From NCBI GenBank assembly GCA_946647055.1, contig CAMPCT010000002.1, forward strand, positions 1-37,039: a stretch of 37,039 nt of DNA. Direction: 5' to 3'. Positions 1-7,994 of the stretch are shown here, piece after piece; within the stretch, counting starts at the first letter, position 1, and each line of letters begins with the position of its first letter. The DNA comes from an uncultured Atopobium sp. (GTDB lineage Bacteria; Actinomycetota; Coriobacteriia; Coriobacteriales; Atopobiaceae). The position numbers were made by a program, and so were the translations under genes. The notes beneath the pieces are model-generated. The model was not told where the DNA came from, did no database searches, and worked only from the letters and a program-made list of their open reading frames with translations.

Positions 1-1754
1 AAGTCCTCGTCCGAGATCTTGTCGAGCTCGGCGCCGGTGATGGCACCCTCGCGGCCGCGGACGATGCCCAGCTCCTTGGCGATGGCCACGGCGGTGTCGA
101 TGTGGTCGCCGGTGATCATGACCACGTTCATGCCGGCGCCGTGGGCCTCCATGATGGCGTCCTTGACCTCGGGGCGGACCGGGTCGATCATGCCGCACAG
201 GCCCACGAAGACCATGTCCTTCTCGAGGTCGGCCGCCTCGTAGCTGGCAGGGGCGGTCTTGCCGTGGTTGACGCGTGCGGCGGCCATGACGCGCAGGGCG
301 TCGTCGGCCATGGCCTTGTTGTTCTCCATGATGCGGGCGCGCAGCTCGTCGGTCATGGGGACGTCGCCCTCGGCGGTGTGGAACTTGGTGCAGCGGGCGA
401 GGATCACGTCCGGGCCGCCCTTGGTGTGCTGGATGTAGTCGCCCGAGGGGCTGAGGTTGACCACGGTCATCATCTTGCGGCCGGAGTCGAAGGGCGCCTC
501 GCCCACGCGCGGGTTGGCGGCGTCGAGGTCGCCCGAGGTGAAGCCGAGCTTGGCGGCGTCGGCCACGAGCGCGGCCTCGGTGGGCTCGCCCACGGCCTGT
601 CCGGCAATGGGGTCCCACTTGGCGTCGGAGCACAGCGCCATGCAGCGCACCAGGCGGTCGGTGTCCTCGGAGAAGTGGCGCACGACGGTCATGCGGTTCT
701 GGGTGAGGGTGCCGGTCTTGTCGGAGCAGATCACCTGGGTGCAGCCCAGGGTCTCGACCGCGTTCATCTTGCGGACGATGGCGCGGCGGCGGCTCATCTT
801 GGTGACGCCGATGGAGAGGGCGATGGTGACCACGGCGACCAGGCCCTCGGGGATGGCGGCGACGGCCAGCGAGACGGCCACCATGAAGGTGTCGAGCACG
901 CGGCCCATGTCGCTGAAGAAGGCCATGCCGCCGTGCTGGAAGATGCCGACGACGAAGACGATGGCGCAGATGCCGATGACCAGCTTGGTGAGGGTGCCGG
1001 AGAGCTCGTTGAGCTTGATCTGCAGCGGGGTGAGCTCGTCCTTGGCCTGGGCGATGGCGTCGGCGATCTTGCCCATCTCGGTCTCCATGCCGGTGGCGAC
1101 GACCACGGCGACGCCGCGGCCATAGACCACCGTGGAGCCCATGTAGCACATGTTCTTGCGGTCGCCCAGAGGCACGTCCTCGGCGCCGGCGGCAAGGCCC
1201 AGGACCTCGGCGATCTTGTTGGCCGGGACCGACTCGCCCGTGAGCGCGGACTCCTCGATCTTCATGGAGGCGCTCTCGATGATGCGGCAGTCGGCGGGCA
1301 CCGCGTCGCCGGCCTCAAGGATCACGATGTCACCGGGCACCAGCTCGGACGAGGGCACCTGGATCTGACGGCCGTCGCGGATGACCTTGGAGGTGGCCGC
1401 GCTCATCTCCTGCAGGGCGGCGAGGGCGTTCTCGGCCTGGTACTCCTGGACCACGCCGAGCACCGAGTTGAGCACGACGACGAACATGATGATGAAGACG
1501 TCGGCGAAGTCCGCCTCGCCCTGGGCCATGCCCGTCACGGCCGAGATGACCGCGGCGATGATGAGCATGATGACCATGGGGTCGGCCATCATGGCGAAGA
1601 ACCGCTTCCACAGCGGGTCCTTCTCGGCCTCCTTGAGCTTGTTGGGGCCCACCTGGGCCAGAAGCTCCTCGGCGCGCTTGGCGTCGAGGCCCTTCTGGAC
1701 GTCCGCGCCCAGCTGGGCGAGGACGTCCTCGGCAGGCGAAAGGTACTCTCTCAT
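1..1754 (-). CDS. P-type cation-transporting ATPase (calcium/PMCA-like), 3' end outside window
   Basis: This is a membrane pump that couples ATP hydrolysis to cation export. About 584 N-terminal residues are present; the C-terminal part lies beyond position 1. The N-terminus (MREYLSPAEDVLAQLG) is a cation-ATPase N domain. It is followed by hydrophobic segments (DPMVIMLIIAAVISAV; FIIMFVVVLNSVLGVV) and the phosphorylation motif ICSDKTGTLTQNR, with the phosphorylated Asp near residue 345. The last residues visible (ITGAELDKISDED) match the nucleotide-binding/P-domain boundary of Ca2+-type (PMCA/PacL) pumps. The ATG at 1754 has GGAGGAG just upstream. Ca2+ is the default substrate from family resemblance, but Mn2+ or other divalent ions are possible. 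The 169 nt upstream hold a dyad at 1861-1880 (ACGGGT/ACCCGT arms) and a possible -10 (TATGAT) at 1798-1803, both weak. Confidence 0.93.
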   Translation of the reverse strand, partial: MREYLSPAEDVLAQLGADVQKGLDAKRAEELLAQVGPNKLKEAEKDPLWKRFFAMMADPMVIMLIIAAVISAVTGMAQGEADFADVFIIMFVVVLNSVLGVVQEYQAENALAALQEMSAATSKVIRDGRQIQVPSSELVPGDIVILEAGDAVPADCRIIESASMKIEESALTGESVPANKIAEVLGLAAGAEDVPLGDRKNMCYMGSTVVYGRGVAVVVATGMETEMGKIADAIAQAKDELTPLQIKLNELSGTLTKLVIGICAIVFVVGIFQHGGMAFFSDMGRVLDTFMVAVSLAVAAIPEGLVAVVTIALSIGVTKMSRRRAIVRKMNAVETLGCTQVICSDKTGTLTQNRMTVVRHFSEDTDRLVRCMALCSDAKWDPIAGQAVGEPTEAALVADAAKLGFTSGDLDAANPRVGEAPFDSGRKMMTVVNLSPSGDYIQHTKGGPDVILARCTKFHTAEGDVPMTDELRARIMENNKAMADDALRVMAAARVNHGKTAPASYEAADLEKDMVFVGLCGMIDPVRPEVKDAIMEAHGAGMNVVMITGDHIDTAVAIAKELGIVRGREGAITGAELDKISDED

Positions 1755-1923
1755 GAGACTCCTCCTGGGGTTTTGTCCGCCCGGTGCTTTGGTCCCGATC
1801 ATAATTCCCCAGGAGGGGCAAGGGCTTCTCCAAGGCGTGCGCTCCGGGCTGCCGTTACGTACGGGTCATATGGTACCCGTTTTGTTCGCGCGGGAAAGGG
1901 GGCGCCCCCCATCCTCGCAACGT

Positions 1924-2394
1924 CTACTCCCGCCAGCCGCGGCAGACGTCCACCCACGTGCCACCGGAGAGACGCTCGAGCTCGTCGCAGGTCAGCTCGA
2001 TGGCCGAGTTTGACGACCCGCAGGCGGGAAAGACCGTCTCGAAGCGACGCAGCGACTCGTCGAGGAAGACCTCCACGCCGTCGTTCACGCCAAAGGGACA
2101 CACGCCTCCCACGGCATGCCCCACCATCTCCTGGGCCTGATCCGCCGTGAGCATGCGCGCCTTGGCGTGGAAGCGGGCCTTGAACGAGGGGTTGTCGACG
2201 CGGGCGTCCCCAGCGCACACCACCAGGATCGCACGTCCGTCGACCATGAACGAGAGGGTCTTGGCGATGCGCGCGGGCTCCACGCCCACGGCCACCGCGG
2301 CCAGCTCCACGGTCGCGCTCGAGACGTCGAACTCCAGGACCTTGTCGCCATACCCACGTTCCGCGAGGTAGGCACGGGCGCGATCGATTGACAC
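1924..2394 (-). CDS. YbaK/EbsC-family aminoacyl-tRNA editing protein
   Basis: This is a small (156 aa) single-domain protein of the YbaK/ProX family, which deacylates mischarged tRNA, typically Cys-tRNA(Pro). Family hallmarks are RIAKTLSFMVDGRAILVV (with the conserved Lys), the central KARMLTADQAQEMVGHAVGG, and GGVCPFGVNDGVEVFLDESL. The start chosen is GTG at 2394, because AAAGGAGG lies 4 nt upstream; the frame is open further upstream but without a ribosome site. It lies 34 nt downstream of the pyruvate kinase stop on the same strand, so co-transcription is possible but not functionally informative. The exact tRNA substrate cannot be read from the sequence. Confidence 0.9.
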   Translation of the reverse strand: MSIDRARAYLAERGYGDKVLEFDVSSATVELAAVAVGVEPARIAKTLSFMVDGRAILVVCAGDARVDNPSFKARFHAKARMLTADQAQEMVGHAVGGVCPFGVNDGVEVFLDESLRRFETVFPACGSSNSAIELTCDELERLSGGTWVDVCRGWRE

Positions 2395-2428
2395 GGGACC
2401 TCCTTTGGGCCTTGGGCGACGGCCTGCC

Positions 2429-3871
2429 CTATCCCACCTGGCAGACCATGAGGACGTTCGTCGAGGTGACGTACTCGCCCTGGGTGGGCGAGGTGCGCGG
2501 GTCGCCCACCGTGACGATGGCCAGGTCACCCTGCGCGGCGATGCCGTGCTCCTTGGTGAGCGAGAGGGCGCTTCGCACGGTCGCCTCCATCGAGGGCATG
2601 AGGGTCGAGGGATAGCACTCGACGCCCCAATAGAGGCAGCACTTGCGGCGCGTGTCGTCGATGGGCGAGAAGGCCACGATGGGAAGGCGGGGCCTGAAGG
2701 CCGACATGAGGCGTGCCGTGCGACCGGTCATCGACGGGGCGACGATGCAGGTGGCGCCCACGCGCTCGGCGGTGCTCACGGCGGCGTAGCCGATGGCGCC
2801 GTTGACGTTGCGCACGTTCCCGCGGTCGGGATAGTCGTGGCGCTCCTCGAGGTAGCGCTCGGTCTCCACGCAGATGGACGCCATCGTGCGCACCGACTCG
2901 ACGGGCCAGTGCCCCGAGGCCGTCTCGCCCGAGAGCATGACGCAGTCGGTCCCGTCGTAGATGGCGTTGGCGACGTCGGCCACCTCCGCACGGGTGGGAC
3001 GCGGGTTGCGAATCATCGAGTCGAGCATCTGCGTGGCCGTGATGACCGGCTTGTAGGCCACGTTGCACTTGCGGATCATGTCCTTCTGCAGGTGTGGGAC
3101 CTCCTGCGCCGGCACCTCGACGCCCAGGTCGCCGCGGGCGACCATGATGCCGTCGGCCTCGGCCAGGATCTCGTCGAAGTTCTCGATGCCCTCGGCGCAC
3201 TCGATCTTGGGGAGGATGAGGATGTCCTCGCGACAGCCCTCGGCACACAGCTCGCGGATGCGGCGGACGCCCTCGGCGTCGCGGATGAACGACGCGGCAA
3301 TCGCGTCGACGCCCATCTGGCAGCCAAAGGCGATGTCCTCCTCGTCCTGCTTGGTGACGGCGGGCAGCCCCAGGTGCGCGCCGGGGACGTTCACGCCCTT
3401 GCGCTCGCCCAGCTCGCCACCGGAGAGCACGATGCAATGGATGTCATTTCCGTCGATGACGTCGACCATGAGCGCGATGAGGCCGTCATCGACCAGTATC
3501 GTCGAACCCTCCGAGAGCTCGCCGGGAAGTCCCTCGTAGCTGATCGAGAAGCGGCTGGCCGTGCCCGTGACCTGCTCGGTCGTGACGGTGACGAGGTCAC
3601 CCTCGTGCAGGGTGACCGGCGCCCCGCCCTCGAGCAGGCCCGTGCGGATCTCGGGGCCCTTGGTGTCGAGCATGATGGCGATTGGCACGCCCAGCTCCCC
3701 GGCGACCTTGCGCACGCGCTCGATGCCCGCCTTGTGGTACTCGCGGCTCCCATGGGAGAAGTTGAAGCGCGCGACGTTCATGCCGGCCTCGATGAGGCTG
3801 CGGAGCACCCCCTCGTCCTCGGTCGCCGGCCCCATGGTGCACACGATCTTGGTCCTCTTGCCCTGGATCAT
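2429..3871 (-). CDS. pyk: Pyruvate kinase
   Basis: This cytosolic glycolytic enzyme converts phosphoenolpyruvate and ADP to pyruvate and ATP. The protein is 480 aa, full length for the short bacterial form, with no extra C-terminal PEP-utilising domain. It shows KIVCTMGPATEDEG and NVARFNFSHGSREYHK at the N-terminus and LDTKGPEIRTG before the B domain. The catalytic/metal region LPKIECAEGIENFDEI with IMVARGDLGVEVP follows, then the family signature ITATQMLDSMIRNPRPTRAE. GGAGGGGAGAAGCCAAC precedes the ATG. It lies 57 nt downstream of a GntR regulator gene on the same strand and may be read through from it; no terminator is obvious between them. Confidence 0.98.
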   Translation of the reverse strand: MIQGKRTKIVCTMGPATEDEGVLRSLIEAGMNVARFNFSHGSREYHKAGIERVRKVAGELGVPIAIMLDTKGPEIRTGLLEGGAPVTLHEGDLVTVTTEQVTGTASRFSISYEGLPGELSEGSTILVDDGLIALMVDVIDGNDIHCIVLSGGELGERKGVNVPGAHLGLPAVTKQDEEDIAFGCQMGVDAIAASFIRDAEGVRRIRELCAEGCREDILILPKIECAEGIENFDEILAEADGIMVARGDLGVEVPAQEVPHLQKDMIRKCNVAYKPVITATQMLDSMIRNPRPTRAEVADVANAIYDGTDCVMLSGETASGHWPVESVRTMASICVETERYLEERHDYPDRGNVRNVNGAIGYAAVSTAERVGATCIVAPSMTGRTARLMSAFRPRLPIVAFSPIDDTRRKCCLYWGVECYPSTLMPSMEATVRSALSLTKEHGIAAQGDLAIVTVGDPRTSPTQGEYVTSTNVLMVCQVG

Positions 3872-3928
3872 GTTGGCTTCTCCCCTCCTGGCGGCTTGCC
3901 GTTGGCGCCTGTCCCAGCGGCAGCCCCG

Positions 3929-4666
3929 CTACTCCCTCTCCGTGGTGCTCGAGATGACGCAGCGGTTGGCGGGAAGCCAGACGCTGCCCCACTCGAAGGG
4001 CGTCCCGTCATCCAGCGTCACGAGCTGCTCGAGCTCGAGCACCGGGGCATGTTCGTTACATCCCAGCCACGCACCGCGCCTCTTGCCCACGGCCCGGGCG
4101 CTGTAGACCATCTCGGACGAGCCGATCTTCCTTCCGCTCGTGCGCTCTGCCGCGGCAAAGAGGCCCTCCTCCTCGAAGTCTGCCCGGTCGAGCCCGGGGC
4201 AGGCGGCGAGGTTGAGGTGACTCTCGATGAGCATCACGGGAAGGCCCACGACGGAGCGGACGCGGGCGAGGTAGAGGTAGTCGTCCCCCTCCTCGATCCC
4301 CAGGTGCTCCGCACAGAGCCTGCCTGCAGGCTCGACGCACTGCTCGACGACGTGGGTCTCGTAGTCGATGCCCTGCTCGTCCATGGACTCCGCGAACGAG
4401 AGGAGGCTGTTTGACGAGGGCCGCGCCATCACGGGCTGCGCCACGAAGACGCCGCGCCCGCGCTGCTGGACGAGCAGCCCCTCGTCGACCAGGACCCTGA
4501 TGCCCTTCTGCACGGTACCGCGCGCCAGGCCGAACATGTCCATGAGCTCGTGCTCGGAGGGGATGCGCCGGTCGGCGCCCCACTCCTTGGAGTAGACCTT
4601 CTCCCTGACATAGTCGGAGACCTGCTCGTAGAGCATCGCGTCGCGCGTCTTCTCGAAGTTCGTCAT
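3929..4666 (-). CDS. GntR-family transcriptional regulator with UTRA domain
   Basis: This is a 245-aa regulator of the HutC/PhnF branch. Residues about 10-75 form the winged HTH (YEQVSDYVREKVYSKEW; RIPSEHELMDMFGLARGTVQ; RVLVDEGLLVQQRGRGVFVA). Residues about 95-240 are a UTRA ligand-binding domain (YLYLARVRSVVGLPVMLIES; YSARAVGKRRGAWLGCNEHA; TPFEWGSVWLPANRC). Family ligands are usually phosphosugars or small acids, and the effector here is unknown. The start is the ATG at 4666; upstream codons overlap the previous gene and lack a ribosome site. It begins 10 nt after the stop of the phospholipase-C-like gene, so the two form an operon. The target may be that gene, or pyruvate kinase downstream. 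Confidence 0.92.
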   Translation of the reverse strand: MTNFEKTRDAMLYEQVSDYVREKVYSKEWGADRRIPSEHELMDMFGLARGTVQKGIRVLVDEGLLVQQRGRGVFVAQPVMARPSSNSLLSFAESMDEQGIDYETHVVEQCVEPAGRLCAEHLGIEEGDDYLYLARVRSVVGLPVMLIESHLNLAACPGLDRADFEEEGLFAAAERTSGRKIGSSEMVYSARAVGKRRGAWLGCNEHAPVLELEQLVTLDDGTPFEWGSVWLPANRCVISSTTERE

Positions 4667-4676
4667 GCGCGCCCCC

Positions 4677-5372
4677 TCAGTCGCATCGTGCCCCCCAGCT
4701 CGGGTCCCCGTCGGCAAAGGCCATGAGCCCCTCCTCCATGATACGCTGCGCGTCCTCGAACGCGGAGGTGAGGAAGGCCTCGTCGAACATGCGGAACCCA
4801 GGCAGCCCCTTTGCGCGCCGCGCGGCGTTCTCGGCGACGATGGCCTCCATGGACTCGCAGGCGGCGATGACGTCGCCCGCCGTGAACGCATATTGCGGGA
4901 AGGCCATCGCCTGGGTGGTCGCCGCCATCGTCGGCCGCGGCGCGCGCGTGATTCTCAGCGAGCACCCAAAGACGTCGAAATCGCCCTGCTTGCGGATGCG
5001 CGCGTCCTCGCCCGGCTCGATGTGGTTGTCGAAGAGGAAGTTGTTCGAGCGGACGTTGTAGGTGTGGTCGGCCACCAGGTGCACCCAAGCCCCCAGGACC
5101 ATGTCGGCGGCGGGACCGTGCGCCTCGGCACCGTAGCGCTCGAAGAACAGCCAGTAGGCGGGCTCGGGCACGTAGCTTGGCTTGGAGAAGTGCGTCTCGC
5201 GGTACTCGATCTTGCGCGAGAGGAGCTCCGGGGCGACCATGTAGCCCACGTGGACGTCAGGCGCGAGGTTGCCCAGCAGGAACGCGTCCACGTCACGGAT
5301 GCCCAGGCGCGCGGCCCCGTGCTCGGACAGGAGCCGCTCGGCATGCGCGGTATGGATGTTCCAACTGGGCAT
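4677..5372 (-). CDS. Zinc-dependent phospholipase C-like protein
   Basis: This 231-aa protein resembles the zinc-dependent phospholipase C / S1-P1 nuclease fold. The N-terminus MPSWNIHTAHAERLL, then FLLGNLAPDVHVGY, and GAWVHLVADHTYNVR supply the His/Asp ligands typical of that family. No signal peptide is visible, so a cytosolic role is more likely than a secreted toxin. The start is the ATG at 5372 behind GGAGAGGGAACC; the frame extends to 5423, but that stretch coincides with the hairpin after pheT. It is translated in tandem with the GntR gene 10 nt downstream. Substrate unknown; many such proteins in Gram-positive bacteria are uncharacterised. Confidence 0.75.
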   Translation of the reverse strand: MPSWNIHTAHAERLLSEHGAARLGIRDVDAFLLGNLAPDVHVGYMVAPELLSRKIEYRETHFSKPSYVPEPAYWLFFERYGAEAHGPAADMVLGAWVHLVADHTYNVRSNNFLFDNHIEPGEDARIRKQGDFDVFGCSLRITRAPRPTMAATTQAMAFPQYAFTAGDVIAACESMEAIVAENAARRAKGLPGFRMFDEAFLTSAFEDAQRIMEEGLMAFADGDPSWGARCD

Positions 5373-5393
5373 GGTTCCCTCTCCGTGGAAGAG

Positions 5394-5423
5394 GTGCACG
5401 AAGGGGGCATCCCCTTCGTGCAC
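5394..5423 (-). terminator. 13-bp perfect hairpin after pheT
   Basis: Arms GTGCACGAAGGGG (5394-5406) and CCCCTTCGTGCAC (5411-5423) flank a 4-nt loop, 12 nt beyond the pheT stop. There is no U tract, so intrinsic termination is uncertain. The position suggests termination or 3'-end protection of the pheST mRNA. Confidence 0.55.
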
Positions 5424-5435
5424 CCCCGTGCGTCG

Positions 5436-7919
5436 CTAGCCGCGGACCTCGCCGCCCGTGGCCTTGCAGACCTTGGTCACGAGCTTGTTGTGGGCCTTCT
5501 CGACCTCCTCGGAGGTGAGGGTGTGGTCGTCGGCGCGGTACGTGAGCGCGAAGGCCATGGACTTCTTGCCCAGACCCACGCGGACCGGGTCGCGGTACAC
5601 GTCGAACAGGCGCACGTCGCGCAGGAGCTTGCCGCCTGCGGAGCGGATGCGCTGGACCAGCATCTCGTAGCTGACGGACTCGTCGACCACGATGGCGAGG
5701 TCGACCGAGACGCCCGGCAGCGTGGGGATGTCCTCGTAGGGCTGCTGGCCCTGGGCAAGGCGCTGCAGCGCGTCGACGGAGAGCTCGAAGGCCACGACGG
5801 CATCGTCGATGTCGAAGCGCTTGAGCGACGTCGGGTGGACGTTGCCCACCCAGCCGATGACCTCGCCGCCCGAGAGGACCTCGGCGGCGCGGCCCGGCTG
5901 GAGCCAGCCATAGCGCTCGGGCTCGGCGACCTTGAAGCGCACCTTGGGCAGGCGCAGCGTCGCGAGGAGCTGCTCGACGATGCCCTTGGCGTCAAAGAAG
6001 TCGAGCTCGGGCTGGGCCTGGTTCCAGGCCTCGTCGTCCCAGCGGCCCGAGAGCACGCCGGCGACGTAGGTGACCTCGCGCGGCAGCGAGTGGCCCTTGT
6101 GGCCAAAGAGCACGCGGCCCATCTCGTACAGGGTGACGTTGGCCTGGCCGTGGTCCTTGTTGTAGGCGACCGAGCGCAGCAGGCCCGGGATGAGGGAACG
6201 GCGCATCTCGGACTGGTCGGCCACGAGCGGGTTCATGACCTTGACCGCGATGCCACGCCCCTCCTCGGACATGCCGAGGCGCTCGAGGTCGCGGTGGTCG
6301 CAGTAGACGTAGGTCACGGTCTCGGAGAGGCCGCAGGCGCGCAGCGTGCGGTCGATGAGGCGTGCGCGGTGCTGCTGCTCGGTGAGGCCGCCGATGTGGT
6401 CGGCGGCGCCGGGGATGGTGGCGGGGACGTTGGCCATGCCGAAGAGGCGCAGGACCTCCTCGACGAGGTCGGCCTCGCGGGTGAGGTCGGGACGGAACGT
6501 GGGCGGCACCACCGTGTAGGCGTCGACCTGGACGCCCTTGTGCGGGGCCGTGCCCGCGGCCTCCACCTCGCAGCCCAGGCGGCGCAGGAAGCGCAGCTGG
6601 ACGTCGTCGGAGATGTCGGCGCCGCACATGGCACGCGCGCGCTCCGGGCGGAAGGTGATGCGCGGGAGCTCGGGAAGCTCGGCGACGACGTCGACGACGC
6701 CCGGGCACACCGTGGCGCCGCAGCAGCTCTCGAAGAGCGCCGCCGCGATGTCGGCGACCTCGACGCAGCCGTAGGCGTCGACCTGGCGCTCGAAGCGGAT
6801 CGAGGCCTCGCTCATGAGGCCCAGGTTGCGGCTGGTACGGCTGATGTGGCCCTTCTGGAAGCAGGCGCTCTCGAGCAGGACGTCGACGGTGGTCTCGTCG
6901 ATCTTGGAGTTCTCGCCGCCCATGACGCCGGCGAGGGCGACGGGACGGTCGCCGTTGTCGGTGATGAGGCAGGTGTCGGGCGTGAGCGAGCGCAGCTGGC
7001 CGTCGAGGGTCTCGATCTGCTCGCCGTCGGACGCCGCGCGCACCACGATGTGGCGCTTGCCGTCGATCTCGCGCAGCTTGCCCAGGTCGAAGGCGTGCAG
7101 GGGCTGGCCCGTGAGGTACATGACGTAGTTGGTCACGTCGACCACGTTGTTGATGGAGCGGCTGCCTGCGGCGTTCACGCGCTTGGCCAGCCAGTCGGGG
7201 CTGGGCCCGATCTTGACGTCGCGCACCACGCGCGCGGCGTAGCGGCAGCACATCTCGGGGTCGTCGATGCGCACGTCAACGAGGTCGGCCGCCGGGGTGC
7301 CCTGCTCGTCCTGGATGGCGGGGAGCTGGACGTGGGTGTCCTCGTCGAAGATGGCCGAGACCTCCACCGCGACGCCCTCCATGGAGAGGCAGTCCGGGCG
7401 GTTGGGGGTCATCTCGCAGTCGAGGATGACGTCGCCAAGGCCGCTGTAGGTGGCGAAGTCTTGGCCGGGCTCGGTGCCCTCGGGCAGCTCGATGATGCCC
7501 GAGTGGTCGGTCGAGAGGCCCAGCTCGGCGTACGAGCAGCACATGCCGCAGCTCTCGACGCCGCGCTTCTTGGCACGGGTGATCTCGAAGCCGCCGGGCA
7601 GCACGGCGCCGATGAGGGCCACGACGACGTCGAGGCCCGTGCGCATGTTGGGGGCGCCGCAGACGATCTGCAGCGGCTCGGGCGCCCCGTCGGCGCCGAG
7701 GTTCCTGCCGCCCACGTCGACGGTGCAGACCTGCATGTGGTCGGAGTCGGGGTGGGCGTGGGCCTCCACCACGTGGCCGGTCACCACGTTGCGCAGCGCC
7801 GAGGCGGTGTCCTCGACGGCCTCGACCTCGGTGCCGGTGCGCACGAACTCCGAGACGAGCGTCGCCGGGTCGGCGGGCAGGTCGACCATTTCCTTGAGCC
7901 ATTCATATGAGACGCGCAT
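5436..7919 (-). CDS. pheT: Phenylalanine--tRNA ligase beta subunit
   Basis: This is the large subunit of the (alpha-beta)2 PheRS. It contributes tRNA binding and editing of Tyr-tRNA(Phe). The protein is 827 aa, full length. The N-terminus is MRVSYEWLKEMVDL. The order is then an EMAP/tRNA-binding-like domain (VVTGHVVEAHAHPDSDHMQV), the B3/B4 editing region (NVVDVTNYVMYLTGQPLHAF), B5 (ISDDVQLRFLRRLGC), the catalytic-like core (VVPPTFRPDLTREADLVEEV), and a C-terminal ferredoxin-fold anticodon-binding domain (ALTYRADDHTLTSEEVEKAH). The start is the ATG at 7919 with AAAGGCGATTGAC upstream. It lies 75 nt after pheS, and the gap contains two small hairpins. Confidence 0.98.
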   Translation of the reverse strand: MRVSYEWLKEMVDLPADPATLVSEFVRTGTEVEAVEDTASALRNVVTGHVVEAHAHPDSDHMQVCTVDVGGRNLGADGAPEPLQIVCGAPNMRTGLDVVVALIGAVLPGGFEITRAKKRGVESCGMCCSYAELGLSTDHSGIIELPEGTEPGQDFATYSGLGDVILDCEMTPNRPDCLSMEGVAVEVSAIFDEDTHVQLPAIQDEQGTPAADLVDVRIDDPEMCCRYAARVVRDVKIGPSPDWLAKRVNAAGSRSINNVVDVTNYVMYLTGQPLHAFDLGKLREIDGKRHIVVRAASDGEQIETLDGQLRSLTPDTCLITDNGDRPVALAGVMGGENSKIDETTVDVLLESACFQKGHISRTSRNLGLMSEASIRFERQVDAYGCVEVADIAAALFESCCGATVCPGVVDVVAELPELPRITFRPERARAMCGADISDDVQLRFLRRLGCEVEAAGTAPHKGVQVDAYTVVPPTFRPDLTREADLVEEVLRLFGMANVPATIPGAADHIGGLTEQQHRARLIDRTLRACGLSETVTYVYCDHRDLERLGMSEEGRGIAVKVMNPLVADQSEMRRSLIPGLLRSVAYNKDHGQANVTLYEMGRVLFGHKGHSLPREVTYVAGVLSGRWDDEAWNQAQPELDFFDAKGIVEQLLATLRLPKVRFKVAEPERYGWLQPGRAAEVLSGGEVIGWVGNVHPTSLKRFDIDDAVVAFELSVDALQRLAQGQQPYEDIPTLPGVSVDLAIVVDESVSYEMLVQRIRSAGGKLLRDVRLFDVYRDPVRVGLGKKSMAFALTYRADDHTLTSEEVEKAHNKLVTKVCKATGGEVRG

Positions 7920-7944
7920 GTCAATCGCCTTTCTGTTTTCTCCC

Positions 7945-7982
7945 AAAGGGGAGTACCCCTTTCGAAAGGGAGTACCCCTTTT
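7945..7982 (-). repeat. Two tandem hairpins between pheS and pheT
   Basis: AAAGGGG-AGTA-CCCCTTT (7945-7962) is followed after CG by a near copy, AAAGGG-AGTA-CCCCTTTT (7965-7982). Each folds on itself, and the two can also pair with each other. They sit between the pheS stop (7995) and the pheT start. They could set the pheS:pheT ratio by partial termination or processing. Confidence 0.6.
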
Positions 7983-7994
7983 GCAAGGGCATCG

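Noticed and set aside
1755..1923. Mn2+ riboswitch in front of the P-type ATPase
   Set aside because: The conserved GGGGAGTAG and CGTCAA elements are absent on the minus strand there; only a small dyad is seen.
102..2150. Long open frame on the plus strand (about 680 codons) opposite the P-type ATPase and YbaK genes
   Set aside because: The His/Gly/Val/Asp-rich product is an antisense shadow of GC-rich genes; the minus-strand frame has clear P-type ATPase motifs.
5373..5423. Longer N-terminus for the phospholipase C-like protein
   Set aside because: The extension coincides with the hairpin after pheT, and the ATG at 5372 has a good ribosome site.
4665..7910. Plus-strand open frame of about 1,080 codons opposite pheT
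   Set aside because: Product is low-complexity (Ala, His, Val, Asp) with no domain; pheT on the opposite strand is unmistakable.
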